From assembly GCA_023257325.1 (NCBI GenBank), contig JALRCP010000150.1:1-18204 (forward strand): DNA of 18,204 nt, written 5' to 3'. Shown here piece by piece: positions 10,704 to 18,204 of the stretch (its first letter is position 1; every line of letters starts with the position of its first letter). Below the pieces are notes generated by a model, which made no database searches, was not told the DNA's origin, and saw nothing but the letters and a program-made list of their open reading frames with translations. Both the position numbers and the translations under genes were made by a program. The stretch comes from Polynucleobacter sp. Its GTDB lineage: Bacteria > Pseudomonadota > Gammaproteobacteria > Burkholderiales > Burkholderiaceae.

Positions 10704-11621
10704 ATGACACTGACTGAACTTCGCTATATCGTGGCGGTTGCTAGAGAAAGGCACTTTGGACGTGCGGCAGAAGCATGTTTTGTCTCTCAGCCAACCCTAT
10801 CAGTCGCCATTAAAAAACTGGAAGATGAATTAAACGTTCAAATCTTTGAGCGGTCTGGGTCTGAATTAGCTATTACATCATTAGGTCAATCTATCATTCA
10901 TCAGGCGCAAAAGGTTTTAGACGAAGCTCAAGTCATTAAACATTTGGCCCAACATGGCCAAGACCCTTTATCAGGGCCTGTTAGGCTGGGAACGATTTAC
11001 ACCATTGCGCCATATCTATTGCCTAAGTTGATTGCTAGAAGTCGAGAGGCATTGCCACAAATGCCCCTGTATCTTCAAGAAAACTTTACGGTTAAATTGC
11101 TTGAGCTTTTAAAGCAAGGTGACATCGATGCTGCTATCTTGGCTGATCCATTTCCGCAAAGTGGTCTTGAGGTATTGCCTCTTTATGATGAGGGCTTCAT
11201 GGTGGCAATTCCACAAGGACATCCATGGGAAACCTTGTCGATGATTCAGCATGATGAACTGAAATCTCAAACGACTCTTTTATTGGGTCAAGGACATTGC
11301 TTTAGAGATCAAGTATTGGATATCTGTCCTGATATGCAAAAGACCCAGAATGACAGCGAGCTCAGTAGTTTTGAGGGTTCCTCACTTGAAACCATTCGCC
11401 AAATGGTGGCCGGTGGAATTGGGATTAGCATCATGCCAATGACGTCTATTCCTGAAGAGGGTCAATCCTTGGGCTTAATCAGATATATCCGCTTTGCTGA
11501 TCCTATTCCAAAGCGTCGTGTTGTTCTAGCATGGCGTAAAAGTTATGCCAGAACAAAAGCCATGCATGCTTTGGCTGAAGCAATCAAAACATCAGGTATT
11601 GCTGGAGTGGATTTCTTGTAA
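10704..11621 (+). CDS. oxyR: OxyR, hydrogen peroxide-sensing LysR-type regulator
   Basis: OxyR senses hydrogen peroxide through a disulfide and switches on catalases, peroxidases and iron-storage genes. The 305 residues match E. coli OxyR (305). The LysR winged helix-turn-helix is at about 1-60 (MTLTELRYIVAVARERHFGRA, SQPTLSVAIKKLE), followed by the effector domain. The key evidence is GHCFRDQVLDIC: the two cysteines fall at residues 199 and 208, the same numbers and spacing as the redox pair of E. coli OxyR, and SSLETIRQMVAGGIGISIMP follows as in the family. This separates it from general LysR regulators. It lies 12 bp after recG, a pairing also known from Pseudomonas and Burkholderia, and its stop shares a base with the ubiA ATG. 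No ribosome binding site of strength is visible. Confidence 0.95.
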   Translation: MTLTELRYIVAVARERHFGRAAEACFVSQPTLSVAIKKLEDELNVQIFERSGSELAITSLGQSIIHQAQKVLDEAQVIKHLAQHGQDPLSGPVRLGTIYTIAPYLLPKLIARSREALPQMPLYLQENFTVKLLELLKQGDIDAAILADPFPQSGLEVLPLYDEGFMVAIPQGHPWETLSMIQHDELKSQTTLLLGQGHCFRDQVLDICPDMQKTQNDSELSSFEGSSLETIRQMVAGGIGISIMPMTSIPEEGQSLGLIRYIRFADPIPKRRVVLAWRKSYARTKAMHALAEAIKTSGIAGVDFL

Positions 11622-12469
11622 TGTTTTCTAAGTGGTCTGATTATTTAGCGTTAATTCGCTTTGATAAACCCATTGGTACTTTATTGGTTTTGTGGCCGAC
11701 ATTGTGGGCTTTATGGATTGCATCGAGTGGCTCACCGCAATTTTTGCATTGGATGATTTTCGTCGTCGGTTGTTTTTTGATGCGCAGTGCTGGTTGCGCC
11801 ATCAATGACTTTGCGGATCGTGATTTTGATAAGCATGTCACGAGAACAAAAAATAGACCTTTGACTGCCGGAAGAATTCGGCCCGTTGAAGCCTTGATTG
11901 TTGCAGGCGTTTTGGCGCTTCTCGCATTTATATTGATTTGGCCTTTGAATCTCTACACAAAGCTTTTATCCATTCCTGCTTTGGCTGTGGCGATCATTTA
12001 TCCATTCACCAAGCGCTTTTTTTCAATTCCTCAAGCCATTCTGGGTATTGCATTTTCATTTGGTATTCCAATGGCATTTGCAGCAGTCACGGACGAAATA
12101 CCCGCTTATGCGTGGATTTTAGTGATTGCCAATATTGCTTGGGCGATTGCATATGACACTGCATACGCCATGGTGGATCGAGAGGATGATTTGAAGCTAG
12201 GCATTAAAACATCGGCCATCACTTTTGGTCAAAGAGACGTTACCGTTATTTGTCTTTGTTACGGGATTGCGATTGCCAGTTTTGCCTTATTGGGATGGCA
12301 CCTTCAGTTTCCAATAATTTTCTGGTGCTTTTTAGCAATGGCTACTCTGCTTAGCGTGTATTACTACCGCTTAATTAAAGATCGGCAACCTGATCAATGT
12401 TTCTGGGCATTTAAAAGAAATAATTGGTTTGGCATGAGCTTGTTCCTTGCCATTGCCTTTTCTTATTGA
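11621..12469 (+). CDS. ubiA: 4-hydroxybenzoate polyprenyltransferase
   Basis: UbiA attaches the polyprenyl tail to 4-hydroxybenzoate in the membrane, the committed step of ubiquinone synthesis. The 282-residue protein is hydrophobic, with about eight or nine helices. Both magnesium-diphosphate motifs are present: NDFADRDFD (N62, D66, D70) and YDTAYAMVDREDD (D179, D186, D190). The opening RFDKPIGTLLVLWPTLWALW and KNRPLTAGRI are typical of UbiA rather than of heme O or chlorophyll relatives. The ATG shares one base with the oxyR stop (TAATG), so translation is probably coupled. It ends convergently with proC, the two coding regions overlapping by 7 bp with no hairpin terminator. Confidence 0.97.
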   Translation: MFSKWSDYLALIRFDKPIGTLLVLWPTLWALWIASSGSPQFLHWMIFVVGCFLMRSAGCAINDFADRDFDKHVTRTKNRPLTAGRIRPVEALIVAGVLALLAFILIWPLNLYTKLLSIPALAVAIIYPFTKRFFSIPQAILGIAFSFGIPMAFAAVTDEIPAYAWILVIANIAWAIAYDTAYAMVDREDDLKLGIKTSAITFGQRDVTVICLCYGIAIASFALLGWHLQFPIIFWCFLAMATLLSVYYYRLIKDRQPDQCFWAFKRNNWFGMSLFLAIAFSY

Positions 12470-13311
12470 TTGCTAAATTCTTGACCCATTTCTGCGCTTC
12501 GTTGGCTGGCCGCAGCAACTGCTTTCATTAGGATGGCTGACCAATCGCTTTGTTCTAATACCTGGAGCGCGGCAAATGTTGTGCCACCTTTTGAGGTTAC
12601 TTTCTCACGAAGAGTCGCTGGAGATTCTGAGGAGTTTGCAGCTAACTTAGCAGCTCCTTGAAGCGTTTGAATAGCCAATAGACGTGCTTGTTCTTGATTT
12701 AAGCCTTGTGCAATCGCTGACTTTTCAAGGGCTTCTAAAAAGGCAAAAACATAAGCTGGGCCACTTCCAGATACCGCGGTAATGTCATCCATTTGTTTTT
12801 CTGATTCAACCCAAACTACTTTACCCACTGCGGCACAAATATTGCTAGCCAATTGACGGTCAGTTGCATTCACTTGGGGGTTTGCATAAAGACCTGTCAT
12901 GCCTTCGCCAATTAGAGCGGGCGTGTTAGGCATGGCACGAATGATGCGTGAGTGACCAAGCCAATTAACCATGTCAGTACTTTTGATGCCTGCAGCAACA
13001 CTCATGCAAAGAGGAGGGGTAGAAAAATTCTTTAAAACCTGCTCAAGTTCATTCGCCGCAATCTTAAATTGTTGAGGCTTTACAGCTAGCACCACAACGT
13101 CACAAGACTCTATATGAGGGGCTAATTTATCAACGCTGGCTGCGGCAATGATGGAAAGATCGCGCTCAAGCCGTTGGCGTGTCTCATCAAATGGATCTGC
13201 CACATAAATATGCTTGGCTTGTACGCCTTGCTTCATTAGGCCACCAATCATGGCGCTGGCCATATTACCGCCGCCAATAAAAGCAATTTTGAGAGTTGAT
13301 AATGTGCTCAT
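12463..13311 (-). CDS. proC: Pyrroline-5-carboxylate reductase
   Basis: ProC reduces 1-pyrroline-5-carboxylate to proline with NAD(P)H, the last step of proline synthesis. The 282-residue protein shows the Rossmann fold glycine motif FIGGGNMASAMIGG (11-24), VVLAVKPQQF, RAMPNTPALIGEGMTGLY, and the C-terminal dimerisation/substrate domain with DDITAVSGSGPAYVFAFLEAL and REKVTSKGGTTFAAL, the P5CR signature. Its ATG overlaps the yggS stop as ATGA; yggS-proC neighbours are very common in bacteria. It is last in the glcDEF-yggS-proC run and ends inside the 3' end of ubiA. Confidence 0.98.
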   Translation of the reverse strand: MSTLSTLKIAFIGGGNMASAMIGGLMKQGVQAKHIYVADPFDETRQRLERDLSIIAAASVDKLAPHIESCDVVVLAVKPQQFKIAANELEQVLKNFSTPPLCMSVAAGIKSTDMVNWLGHSRIIRAMPNTPALIGEGMTGLYANPQVNATDRQLASNICAAVGKVVWVESEKQMDDITAVSGSGPAYVFAFLEALEKSAIAQGLNQEQARLLAIQTLQGAAKLAANSSESPATLREKVTSKGGTTFAALQVLEQSDWSAILMKAVAAASQRSAEMGQEFSNQ

Positions 13312-14021
13312 GAATAAGTTCTTTTTCCAAAAATAGCTGTTCCAACACGCACCATCGTACTACCTTCTGAAATGGCTGCGTCAATATCCGAGGACATGCC
13401 CATGGATAGGGTGTCTAGTTGAACTTTGGATTGATCTAACTCAGTTGAATTTCTAAGAGTTTGAAGAAGTTCGAACAAGCTTCTGTGGGCTTTCTTTTGT
13501 AGTGTGATGTCATCGGTTGGCTCTGGAATACTCATCAGCCCTCTTAAGCACAAGCGGGGCATTTCACTGATGTGCTGGCATAGATTCAGCAATTCATTGG
13601 GCATCACACCACTTTTAGAAGCTTCACCACTGATATTGACTTGAACACACACCTGAATGGGTGCCATATGTTCGGGGCGTTGGTCATTCAGGCGTTGTGC
13701 AATTTTTAAACGGTCAATGCTGTGGACCCAATCAAAGTGTTCTGCGACATCTTTTGTTTTATTGCTTTGAATGGGGCCAATAAAATGCCACTCAATTTCG
13801 GGGCGCAAATCATGCAATGCTTGAACTTTAGCAATGCCTTCTTGAACATAATTTTCCCCAAATAATTTTTGTCCGAGCGAGAAGGCTGTTCGAATATCTT
13901 CTGCGGGAAAAGTTTTAGAAACTGCCAATAACTGAATTTCATTTGGAGAGCGTCCGCAAGCTTTTGCAGCTTGCAAGATGCGTGCTCGCGTTTGGGCTAA
14001 GTTATTTTGTATTGAGGCCAT
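13308..14021 (-). CDS. yggS: YggS family pyridoxal 5'-phosphate homeostasis protein
   Basis: This is the PLP-binding protein PLPBP/YggS, a cytosolic TIM-barrel protein resembling the N-terminal domain of alanine racemase. It buffers pyridoxal phosphate and has no known catalytic activity. The 237-residue reading used here starts at the ATG at 14019-14021 because MASIQNNLAQTRARI aligns residue by residue with the E. coli N-terminus (MNDIAHNLAQ...), placing the PLP lysine at K36 in LLAVSKTFP as in E. coli. An in-frame ATG at 14028-14030 would add three residues. Other marks are GENYVQEG, WHFIGPIQSNK and LSMGMSSD. The start lies inside the end of glcF (20-bp overlap with this start), and the stop overlaps proC as ATGA. 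Confidence 0.95.
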   Translation of the reverse strand: MASIQNNLAQTRARILQAAKACGRSPNEIQLLAVSKTFPAEDIRTAFSLGQKLFGENYVQEGIAKVQALHDLRPEIEWHFIGPIQSNKTKDVAEHFDWVHSIDRLKIAQRLNDQRPEHMAPIQVCVQVNISGEASKSGVMPNELLNLCQHISEMPRLCLRGLMSIPEPTDDITLQKKAHRSLFELLQTLRNSTELDQSKVQLDTLSMGMSSDIDAAISEGSTMVRVGTAIFGKRTYS

Positions 14022-15297
14022 GACCCTCATGCTTTTCTATTAAAGAATCAATGAGCTCAATCCAATGTTCAACGGGCGTCTGTTCGTTTTGTAATTGAGT
14101 GATACAACCAATATTTGCCGAAACAATTCTTTGGGCGCCGTGAGTATCAACAGCTTGTTGAAGATTATTTAATTTTTGATCTTTCAGCTGTTTTGATAAG
14201 TCGGCTTGCAATATGGAGTAAGTGCCTGCTGAGCCGCAGCATAAATGACTATCTTGACAGGTATTGACAGTAATACCTAAGTCACTTAGGAGAGACTCCA
14301 ACTGCCCTTTGATTTTTTGACCATGTTGCAATGTGCAAGGAGGGTGATAAACAACGCCTTCTTGTTTTGCCAAATGACCAATTTTTTGTTTGAGTTGACT
14401 GGTATAAGCTGGCAAGATTTCAACCAAGTCTTTACATAAACTTGAGATAACTTTTGCTTTCTCAGCATATTGCGGGTCGTCTTTTAAAATGTGGCCGTAT
14501 TCTTTGACAGTCACACCGCAACCTGAAGCATTCATGATGATTGCTTGAACTTTTTCTCCTGCACATTCGGGTGCTGTTCCAGTCACGTAGGGCCACCACG
14601 CATCAATATTGCGACGCATGTCGTCTAAGCCAGCTGCTTGTTCATTCAAGTGATACTTAAGAGCGCCACAGCAACCAGCCTTGGGTGCAGCTAGCACATC
14701 AATGCCAAGATGAGCCATCACTCGATAGCTTGCAAAATTGATATTTGGAAGCATGCCCGGTTGAACGCATCCCTCTAAGATCAACATCTTCGTTGAGAGT
14801 GATTCAGTTTTTGGCTTGACGCCAGGGTGTTTGCCTTGAGGAATTTTTTGCTGAATCGCAGATGGCAAGAAAGGTCTGACCAGGCGACCCATTTTCATTG
14901 CACCATCAAACAAAGGTTTATTGGTCAAGCCATTGGCCAACGCTTTGCGTAAAAGCCTTTCAAATAATGGTCTGGGTTGTGTTTGCTCTTCAGCCCACTT
15001 GCGACCAATGTCAATTAAGTGGCCATAATCAACGCCACTTGGACAGGTACTTTCACAATTTCGGCAGGTTAAGCAGCGATCGAGATGCTCACGAGTTTTT
15101 TCTGTCGCCTTTTTTCCTTCAGCCATTTGTTTGATTAAATAAATACGTCCTCGAGGACCATCTAATTCATCGCCCAATAGTTGATAGGTGGGGCAAGTGG
15201 CTGTACAAAAACCACAATGAACACATTTGCTCAAAATCTTTTGAGCAGTCATGCCATCGGGAGTCCCGATGAATTGGGAAGCTAATTCTGTTTGCAT
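14002..15297 (-). CDS. glcF: Glycolate oxidase iron-sulfur subunit
   Basis: GlcF carries electrons from the flavin subunits of glycolate oxidase to the respiratory chain. The start at 15295-15297 gives MQTELASQFIG, matching the E. coli N-terminus (MQTQL...) and leaving one base after the glcE stop; an upstream in-frame start at 15339 lies inside glcE and is unlikely. The 431 residues hold two ferredoxin-type 4Fe-4S sites, CVHCGFCTATC (C25, C28, C31, C35) and CLTCRNCESTC (C75, C78, C81, C85), with HCGFCTATCPTYQLLGDELD almost identical to E. coli. Two cysteine-rich CCG motifs follow (GCCGALKYH and CCGSAGTYS), as in other LUD/GlcF-type subunits. AGGAAG about 11 bases upstream, inside glcE, is the likely ribosome binding site. 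Confidence 0.97.
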   Translation of the reverse strand: MQTELASQFIGTPDGMTAQKILSKCVHCGFCTATCPTYQLLGDELDGPRGRIYLIKQMAEGKKATEKTREHLDRCLTCRNCESTCPSGVDYGHLIDIGRKWAEEQTQPRPLFERLLRKALANGLTNKPLFDGAMKMGRLVRPFLPSAIQQKIPQGKHPGVKPKTESLSTKMLILEGCVQPGMLPNINFASYRVMAHLGIDVLAAPKAGCCGALKYHLNEQAAGLDDMRRNIDAWWPYVTGTAPECAGEKVQAIIMNASGCGVTVKEYGHILKDDPQYAEKAKVISSLCKDLVEILPAYTSQLKQKIGHLAKQEGVVYHPPCTLQHGQKIKGQLESLLSDLGITVNTCQDSHLCCGSAGTYSILQADLSKQLKDQKLNNLQQAVDTHGAQRIVSANIGCITQLQNEQTPVEHWIELIDSLIEKHEGHGLNTK

Positions 15298-15298
15298 A

Positions 15299-16399
15299 TT
15301 AAGCGAGTCTTCCTGTTGCAAAAACACCGTGAGGATCAAAAGCCTTGCTTAGTTGATCTTGTATGGATACCAATGGTCGAGTGAGTGGGTGATCTTTGAG
15401 AGAGCTCAACATGGCTGAAGTTTTGTCAGAAGCTCTAAAAAGGCTAGCATGCCCCTGAGCTGTTTGAGCGATTTGTTTCGCGGTGCTCGGCTCTATGGAT
15501 CCTTTCCACCAGCGTTGTCCGCCATGCCACTCAATCAGAGTTTCACCGCTTAAGGAGAGAGGTTTAGAAGTGGGCGCAACCGCAAATCGCCACAAAGGTG
15601 TTTCCGCAGAGTTTTTGAACCAAGGCAGTTGCTGCTCTTTAAGATCTTTCCAATATTGCTCTGCTTCCGTTTGATCGAGTGGCTTCATGCCGTATTGATT
15701 GCCAAAATGATGAATGGCTGATGCAACTGCTGCTTTGGCACCATTTAAGCGAATGTGCAATTGACCCATTTGCTCGCCTTGCCAAGCGCTGGCGCTCAAA
15801 GGCCAAGGTTGGCTGGCGAGTAAGTTCATCAAATGAATGGCTTCTGCTTGGTTAATCTGCGCAGTTAATGTGGCAGTTGCCGCAGGTTTGGGTAATACCT
15901 TGATAGACACATCCAATAAAAGCGCTAAGGTACCTAAAGAAGCTGGCATGAGTCTTGAGACATCATATCCGGCTACGTTTTTCATGACGGTACCACCGAA
16001 GTTCATTATTTGTCCTTGACCATCCATGATCTTTGCGCCCAATACGAAGTCACGCAAATTACCCACGCTGACTCGACCTGGACCTGCTAAGCCAGCGCAG
16101 ACCATGCCACCAATCGTTGCATCTTTGCCGAAGTGAGGTGGTTCAAAGGCAAATTGCTGATTTTTTTCTGCCAAGATGGCTTCTACTTCTGCTAAAGAAG
16201 TACCAGCTTTAACAGTAATAACTAATTCGTCGGGTTGATAGCTAACCACACCTTGATACTCTTTTGTTGATAGGGGGCTCCCTTTTAAAGGTCCGCCTAA
16301 CCAATCTTTACTGCCCGATCCTGTGATGCGCAACACTTGTTTGGATTGAACAGCTTCCTTGATTTGATCTTCAAATCCTTTTAATAATGCTTGACTCAT
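15299..16399 (-). CDS. glcE: Glycolate oxidase FAD-binding subunit GlcE
   Basis: GlcE is the second flavin-type subunit of the membrane-associated glycolate oxidase, required with GlcD and GlcF to turn glycolate into glyoxylate. The 366 residues (E. coli 350) contain the PCMH-type FAD-binding fold: RITGSGSKDWLGG (24-36), DELVITVKAGTSLAEVE, CEPPH-like FEPPHFGKDATIGGMV (85-100), GLAGPGRVSVGNLRDFVLG, and MKNVAGYDVSRLM (139-151). The C-terminal half is less conserved and has no separate motif that I recognise. Its ATG shares a base with the glcD stop (TAATG), so the three subunits are probably made together. Confidence 0.96.
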   Translation of the reverse strand: MSQALLKGFEDQIKEAVQSKQVLRITGSGSKDWLGGPLKGSPLSTKEYQGVVSYQPDELVITVKAGTSLAEVEAILAEKNQQFAFEPPHFGKDATIGGMVCAGLAGPGRVSVGNLRDFVLGAKIMDGQGQIMNFGGTVMKNVAGYDVSRLMPASLGTLALLLDVSIKVLPKPAATATLTAQINQAEAIHLMNLLASQPWPLSASAWQGEQMGQLHIRLNGAKAAVASAIHHFGNQYGMKPLDQTEAEQYWKDLKEQQLPWFKNSAETPLWRFAVAPTSKPLSLSGETLIEWHGGQRWWKGSIEPSTAKQIAQTAQGHASLFRASDKTSAMLSSLKDHPLTRPLVSIQDQLSKAFDPHGVFATGRLA

Positions 16400-17892
16400 T
16401 AGAAGCGCTCCAATTCAGGGTGAGGTAGCACTCCACCTGTCACACGCATGCGACCATACTCTGCGCAACGATTCAGAGTAGGGATGGCCTTATCAGGATT
16501 GAGAAGTTTGTCTGGATCAAAAGCGGCCTTGACTCTCCAAAATAGCTCACGCTCTGATTCGCTAAATTGCACGCACATTTCATTGATTTTTTCGATACCG
16601 ACCCCATGCTCCCCAGTAATGGTTCCGCCAAGCTCAACACAAGTTCTAAGAATATCGCTACCAAAGGCTTCAGCACGGTGCCACTCGGCTTTATCTGAAC
16701 CGTTGAACATGATTAATGGATGCATATTGCCATCGCCTGCATGAAACACATTCATGCAACGAAGCTGATACTTCTTTTCCATGTCTTGAATGCGTTTGAG
16801 TAATGTGGCAATGTGTTGGCGCGGAATGGTGCCGTCCATGCAATAGTAATCTGCAGAGATTCGACCCGCCGCAGGGAAAGCATTTTTTCTACCGCTCCAA
16901 AATTTAAGGCGTTCTGCTTCACTGCTAGATACCTGAATACGAATGGCGCCGCTTTTCTTTAGAACGTCTGTCATGCGTTCAATTTCTTCGGCGACTTCTT
17001 CAGGTGTGCCATCGGACTCACACAATAGAATGGCTTCTGCATTGATGTCGTAACCCGCATGCACAAATTCTTCAACTGCCCGTGTAGCTGCTTTATCCAT
17101 CATTTCAAGCCCGGCAGGAATGATGCCTGCGGCCACAATAGCCGCAACTGCATTACCGCCTTTTTCTACATCATCAAAACTGGCCATGATGACTTGGGCT
17201 AATTGAGGTTTAGGAACAAGTTTCACGGTCACTTCTGTGATGACGGCCAACATGCCTTCGCTACCCACCAGAATTGACATCAAATCTAAGCCAGGCGCAT
17301 CAGGAGCCAAGCTACCAAATTCAACCACTTCACCGGACATTAAGATGCCACGAACTTTAAGAATATTGTGCAGAGTTAAACCATATTTCAAGCAATGCAC
17401 CCCCCCTGAGTTTTCACTGACATTACCGCCAATAGAGCAGGCAATTTGTGACGACGGATCTGGGGCGTAATACAAGCCATGCTGAGATACCGCTTCTGAA
17501 ATGGCTAAATTTCTGACGCCGGGTTGCACCACTGCTGTTCTAGCAATAGGGTCAATTTGTATGATTTTCTTTAATTTGGCGAGTGATAAAACCAGACCTT
17601 GGGAAATCGGCATGGCGCCACCTGACAACCCTGTTCCCGCGCCTCTAGGAACAATTGGAACTTGTAGTTCTTTGCATACTTTGATCACTTCAACAGCTTG
17701 GGCCTCAGTTTCAGGAAGAGCGACCGCCAATGGCATTTGACGGTACGCAGCCAAGCCATCACATTCATAAGGAATGGTATCTTCTGGCTCCCAAAGTAGG
17801 GCGTGCTCAGGCAAATGTGGGCGTAAAGCCTTGACCAGATTGGCTTGGCGAGCTTTTATGAAAGCCTCTGAATTCTCATGAACTGTATTCAT
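16399..17892 (-). CDS. glcD: Glycolate oxidase subunit GlcD, FAD-linked
   Basis: GlcD is the catalytic flavin subunit that oxidises glycolate (and often D-lactate) to glyoxylate, feeding electrons through GlcF to quinone. Starting at the ATG at 17890-17892 gives 497 residues (E. coli 499); an in-frame TTG at 17901 would add three and is less likely. The FAD-binding fold shows YECDGLAAYR, VPRGAGTGLSGGA (81-93), and DPSSQIACSIGGNVSENSGG (146 onward). The C-terminal cap carries WSGRKNAFPAAGRIS, VFHAGDGNMHPL and TGEHGVG, with the His residues typical of the D-2-hydroxy acid dehydrogenase active site, and ends ELERF exactly as in E. coli. It leads the operon glcD-E-F-yggS-proC. No GlcC-type regulator or glycolate permease is in the window. 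Confidence 0.98.
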   Translation of the reverse strand: MNTVHENSEAFIKARQANLVKALRPHLPEHALLWEPEDTIPYECDGLAAYRQMPLAVALPETEAQAVEVIKVCKELQVPIVPRGAGTGLSGGAMPISQGLVLSLAKLKKIIQIDPIARTAVVQPGVRNLAISEAVSQHGLYYAPDPSSQIACSIGGNVSENSGGVHCLKYGLTLHNILKVRGILMSGEVVEFGSLAPDAPGLDLMSILVGSEGMLAVITEVTVKLVPKPQLAQVIMASFDDVEKGGNAVAAIVAAGIIPAGLEMMDKAATRAVEEFVHAGYDINAEAILLCESDGTPEEVAEEIERMTDVLKKSGAIRIQVSSSEAERLKFWSGRKNAFPAAGRISADYYCMDGTIPRQHIATLLKRIQDMEKKYQLRCMNVFHAGDGNMHPLIMFNGSDKAEWHRAEAFGSDILRTCVELGGTITGEHGVGIEKINEMCVQFSESERELFWRVKAAFDPDKLLNPDKAIPTLNRCAEYGRMRVTGGVLPHPELERF

Positions 17893-17920
17893 ATGTCTCA
17901 ATTAATAATGGTTTAGCTCT

Positions 17921-17926
17921 ATTCTA
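17921..17926 (-). promoter_or_regulatory. Possible -10 for the glcD operon
   Basis: Read on the minus strand, TAGAAT (17926 to 17921) matches five of six -10 bases and would give a leader of about 20 bases before the glcD ATG. No good -35 is visible in the 57-bp gap, so an activator would probably be needed if this is the promoter. Weak prediction. Confidence 0.3.
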
Positions 17927-17936
17927 GCCATTTCCC

Positions 17937-17942
17937 TATAAT
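17937..17942 (+). promoter_or_regulatory. Perfect -10 hexamer immediately upstream of the adenosyltransferase ATG
   Basis: TATAAT at 17937-17942 is a perfect sigma-70 -10. The usual start, six to seven bases on, falls at about 17949-17950, on the A of the ATG itself, and there is no Shine-Dalgarno between them. This predicts a leaderless mRNA. The -35 region is poor. Confidence 0.55.
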
Positions 17943-17949
17943 CAGTCCT

Positions 17950-18204
17950 ATGGGTAAAAGATTGACACAAATTGCAACGCGCACGGGCGATGCCGGAACC
18001 ACTGGTTTGGGGGATGGACAGCGCGTAGACAAAGATCACTTAAGAATCTGCGCCATGGGTGATGTCGATGAATTAAATTCAGAAATTGGTGTGCTAATTA
18101 CTGAAGATATTCCTGAATCAGTGGCCTCTGAACTGAAGGCGCTTTTTTCCACAGTCCAGCATGATTTATTTGATCTGGGTGGTGAGCTTTGTATCCCTAA
18201 TTAC
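17950..18204 (+). CDS. Cob(I)alamin adenosyltransferase, PduO type (3' end outside window)
   Basis: The first 85 residues of a PduO/MMAB-type ATP:corrinoid adenosyltransferase, which turns cob(I)alamin into adenosylcobalamin in the cytosol. The opening TRTGDAGTTGLGDGQRV is the family's ATP-binding N-terminal signature, and GDVDELNSEIGVL is the next conserved block. The rest, including the R-x-x-ER and catalytic Arg motifs toward the C-terminus, lies past the window edge, so the gene cannot be judged intact. It begins at ATG 17950, divergent from glcD by 57 bp, and has no upstream ribosome binding site, which fits the leaderless start suggested by its TATAAT. Confidence 0.94.
   Translation, partial: MGKRLTQIATRTGDAGTTGLGDGQRVDKDHLRICAMGDVDELNSEIGVLITEDIPESVASELKALFSTVQHDLFDLGGELCIPNY

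Noticed and set aside
15298..15339. Upstream in-frame start for glcF
   Set aside because: It lies inside glcE and adds residues with no family match; MQTEL at 15297 aligns with E. coli GlcF.
17893..17901. TTG at 17901 as the glcD start
   Set aside because: It adds only three residues and the ATG at 17892 is a better start codon that fits the E. coli length.

Overview
The window looks like core chromosome from a betaproteobacterium of the Burkholderiales, most like a Polynucleobacter-type freshwater member of the Burkholderiaceae. The reasons are the visibly moderate to low GC content with AT-rich third positions, the gene order queA-tgt-yajC-secD-secF and recG-oxyR-ubiA, the Burkholderiales-style RecG that lacks the N-terminal leader found in E. 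coli, and very compact packing with ATGA and TAATG gene junctions. The genus call is inference from memory of the protein families; no search was run. I see no insertion sequence, phage gene, CRISPR array, tRNA or rRNA.

Layout. At 2-2163 (+) are the 3' part of purB and waaA, joined by a stop/start overlap. At about 2240-2350 (+) a leader with yybP-ykoY (manganese) riboswitch hallmarks precedes a TerC-family membrane protein gene (2367-3056). A strong two-way terminator (3112-3148) separates it from the minus-strand operon queA-tgt-yajC-secD-secF (8589 down to 3169), which makes queuosine tRNA modification enzymes and the accessory Sec translocase subunits. A 32-bp divergent region (8590-8621) leads to recG-oxyR-ubiA (+, 8622-12469): DNA fork rescue, the peroxide sensor, and the ubiquinone prenyltransferase. 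ubiA collides tail to tail with proC. The second minus-strand operon (17892 down to 12463) is glcD-glcE-glcF-yggS-proC: glycolate oxidase, a PLP-homeostasis protein and pyrroline-5-carboxylate reductase. Divergent from glcD, the window ends inside a PduO-type cob(I)alamin adenosyltransferase gene whose perfect TATAAT sits so close to its ATG that a leaderless mRNA is predicted.

How the genes work together. Two themes are plausible. Glycolate oxidation by GlcDEF passes electrons to the quinone pool, which UbiA helps to build, and quinone-linked metabolism generates the peroxide that OxyR (Cys199 and Cys208 both present) senses. The TerC protein under a manganese-type riboswitch would adjust metal levels relevant to the same stress. 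This is context reasoning, not proof.

I found no convincing undescribed multi-gene system. The parts most worth a second look are regulatory: the riboswitch leader with alternative pairings, the inverted repeat/LysR-type box between queA and recG, the leaderless adenosyltransferase start, and the terminator-less convergent overlap of ubiA and proC.
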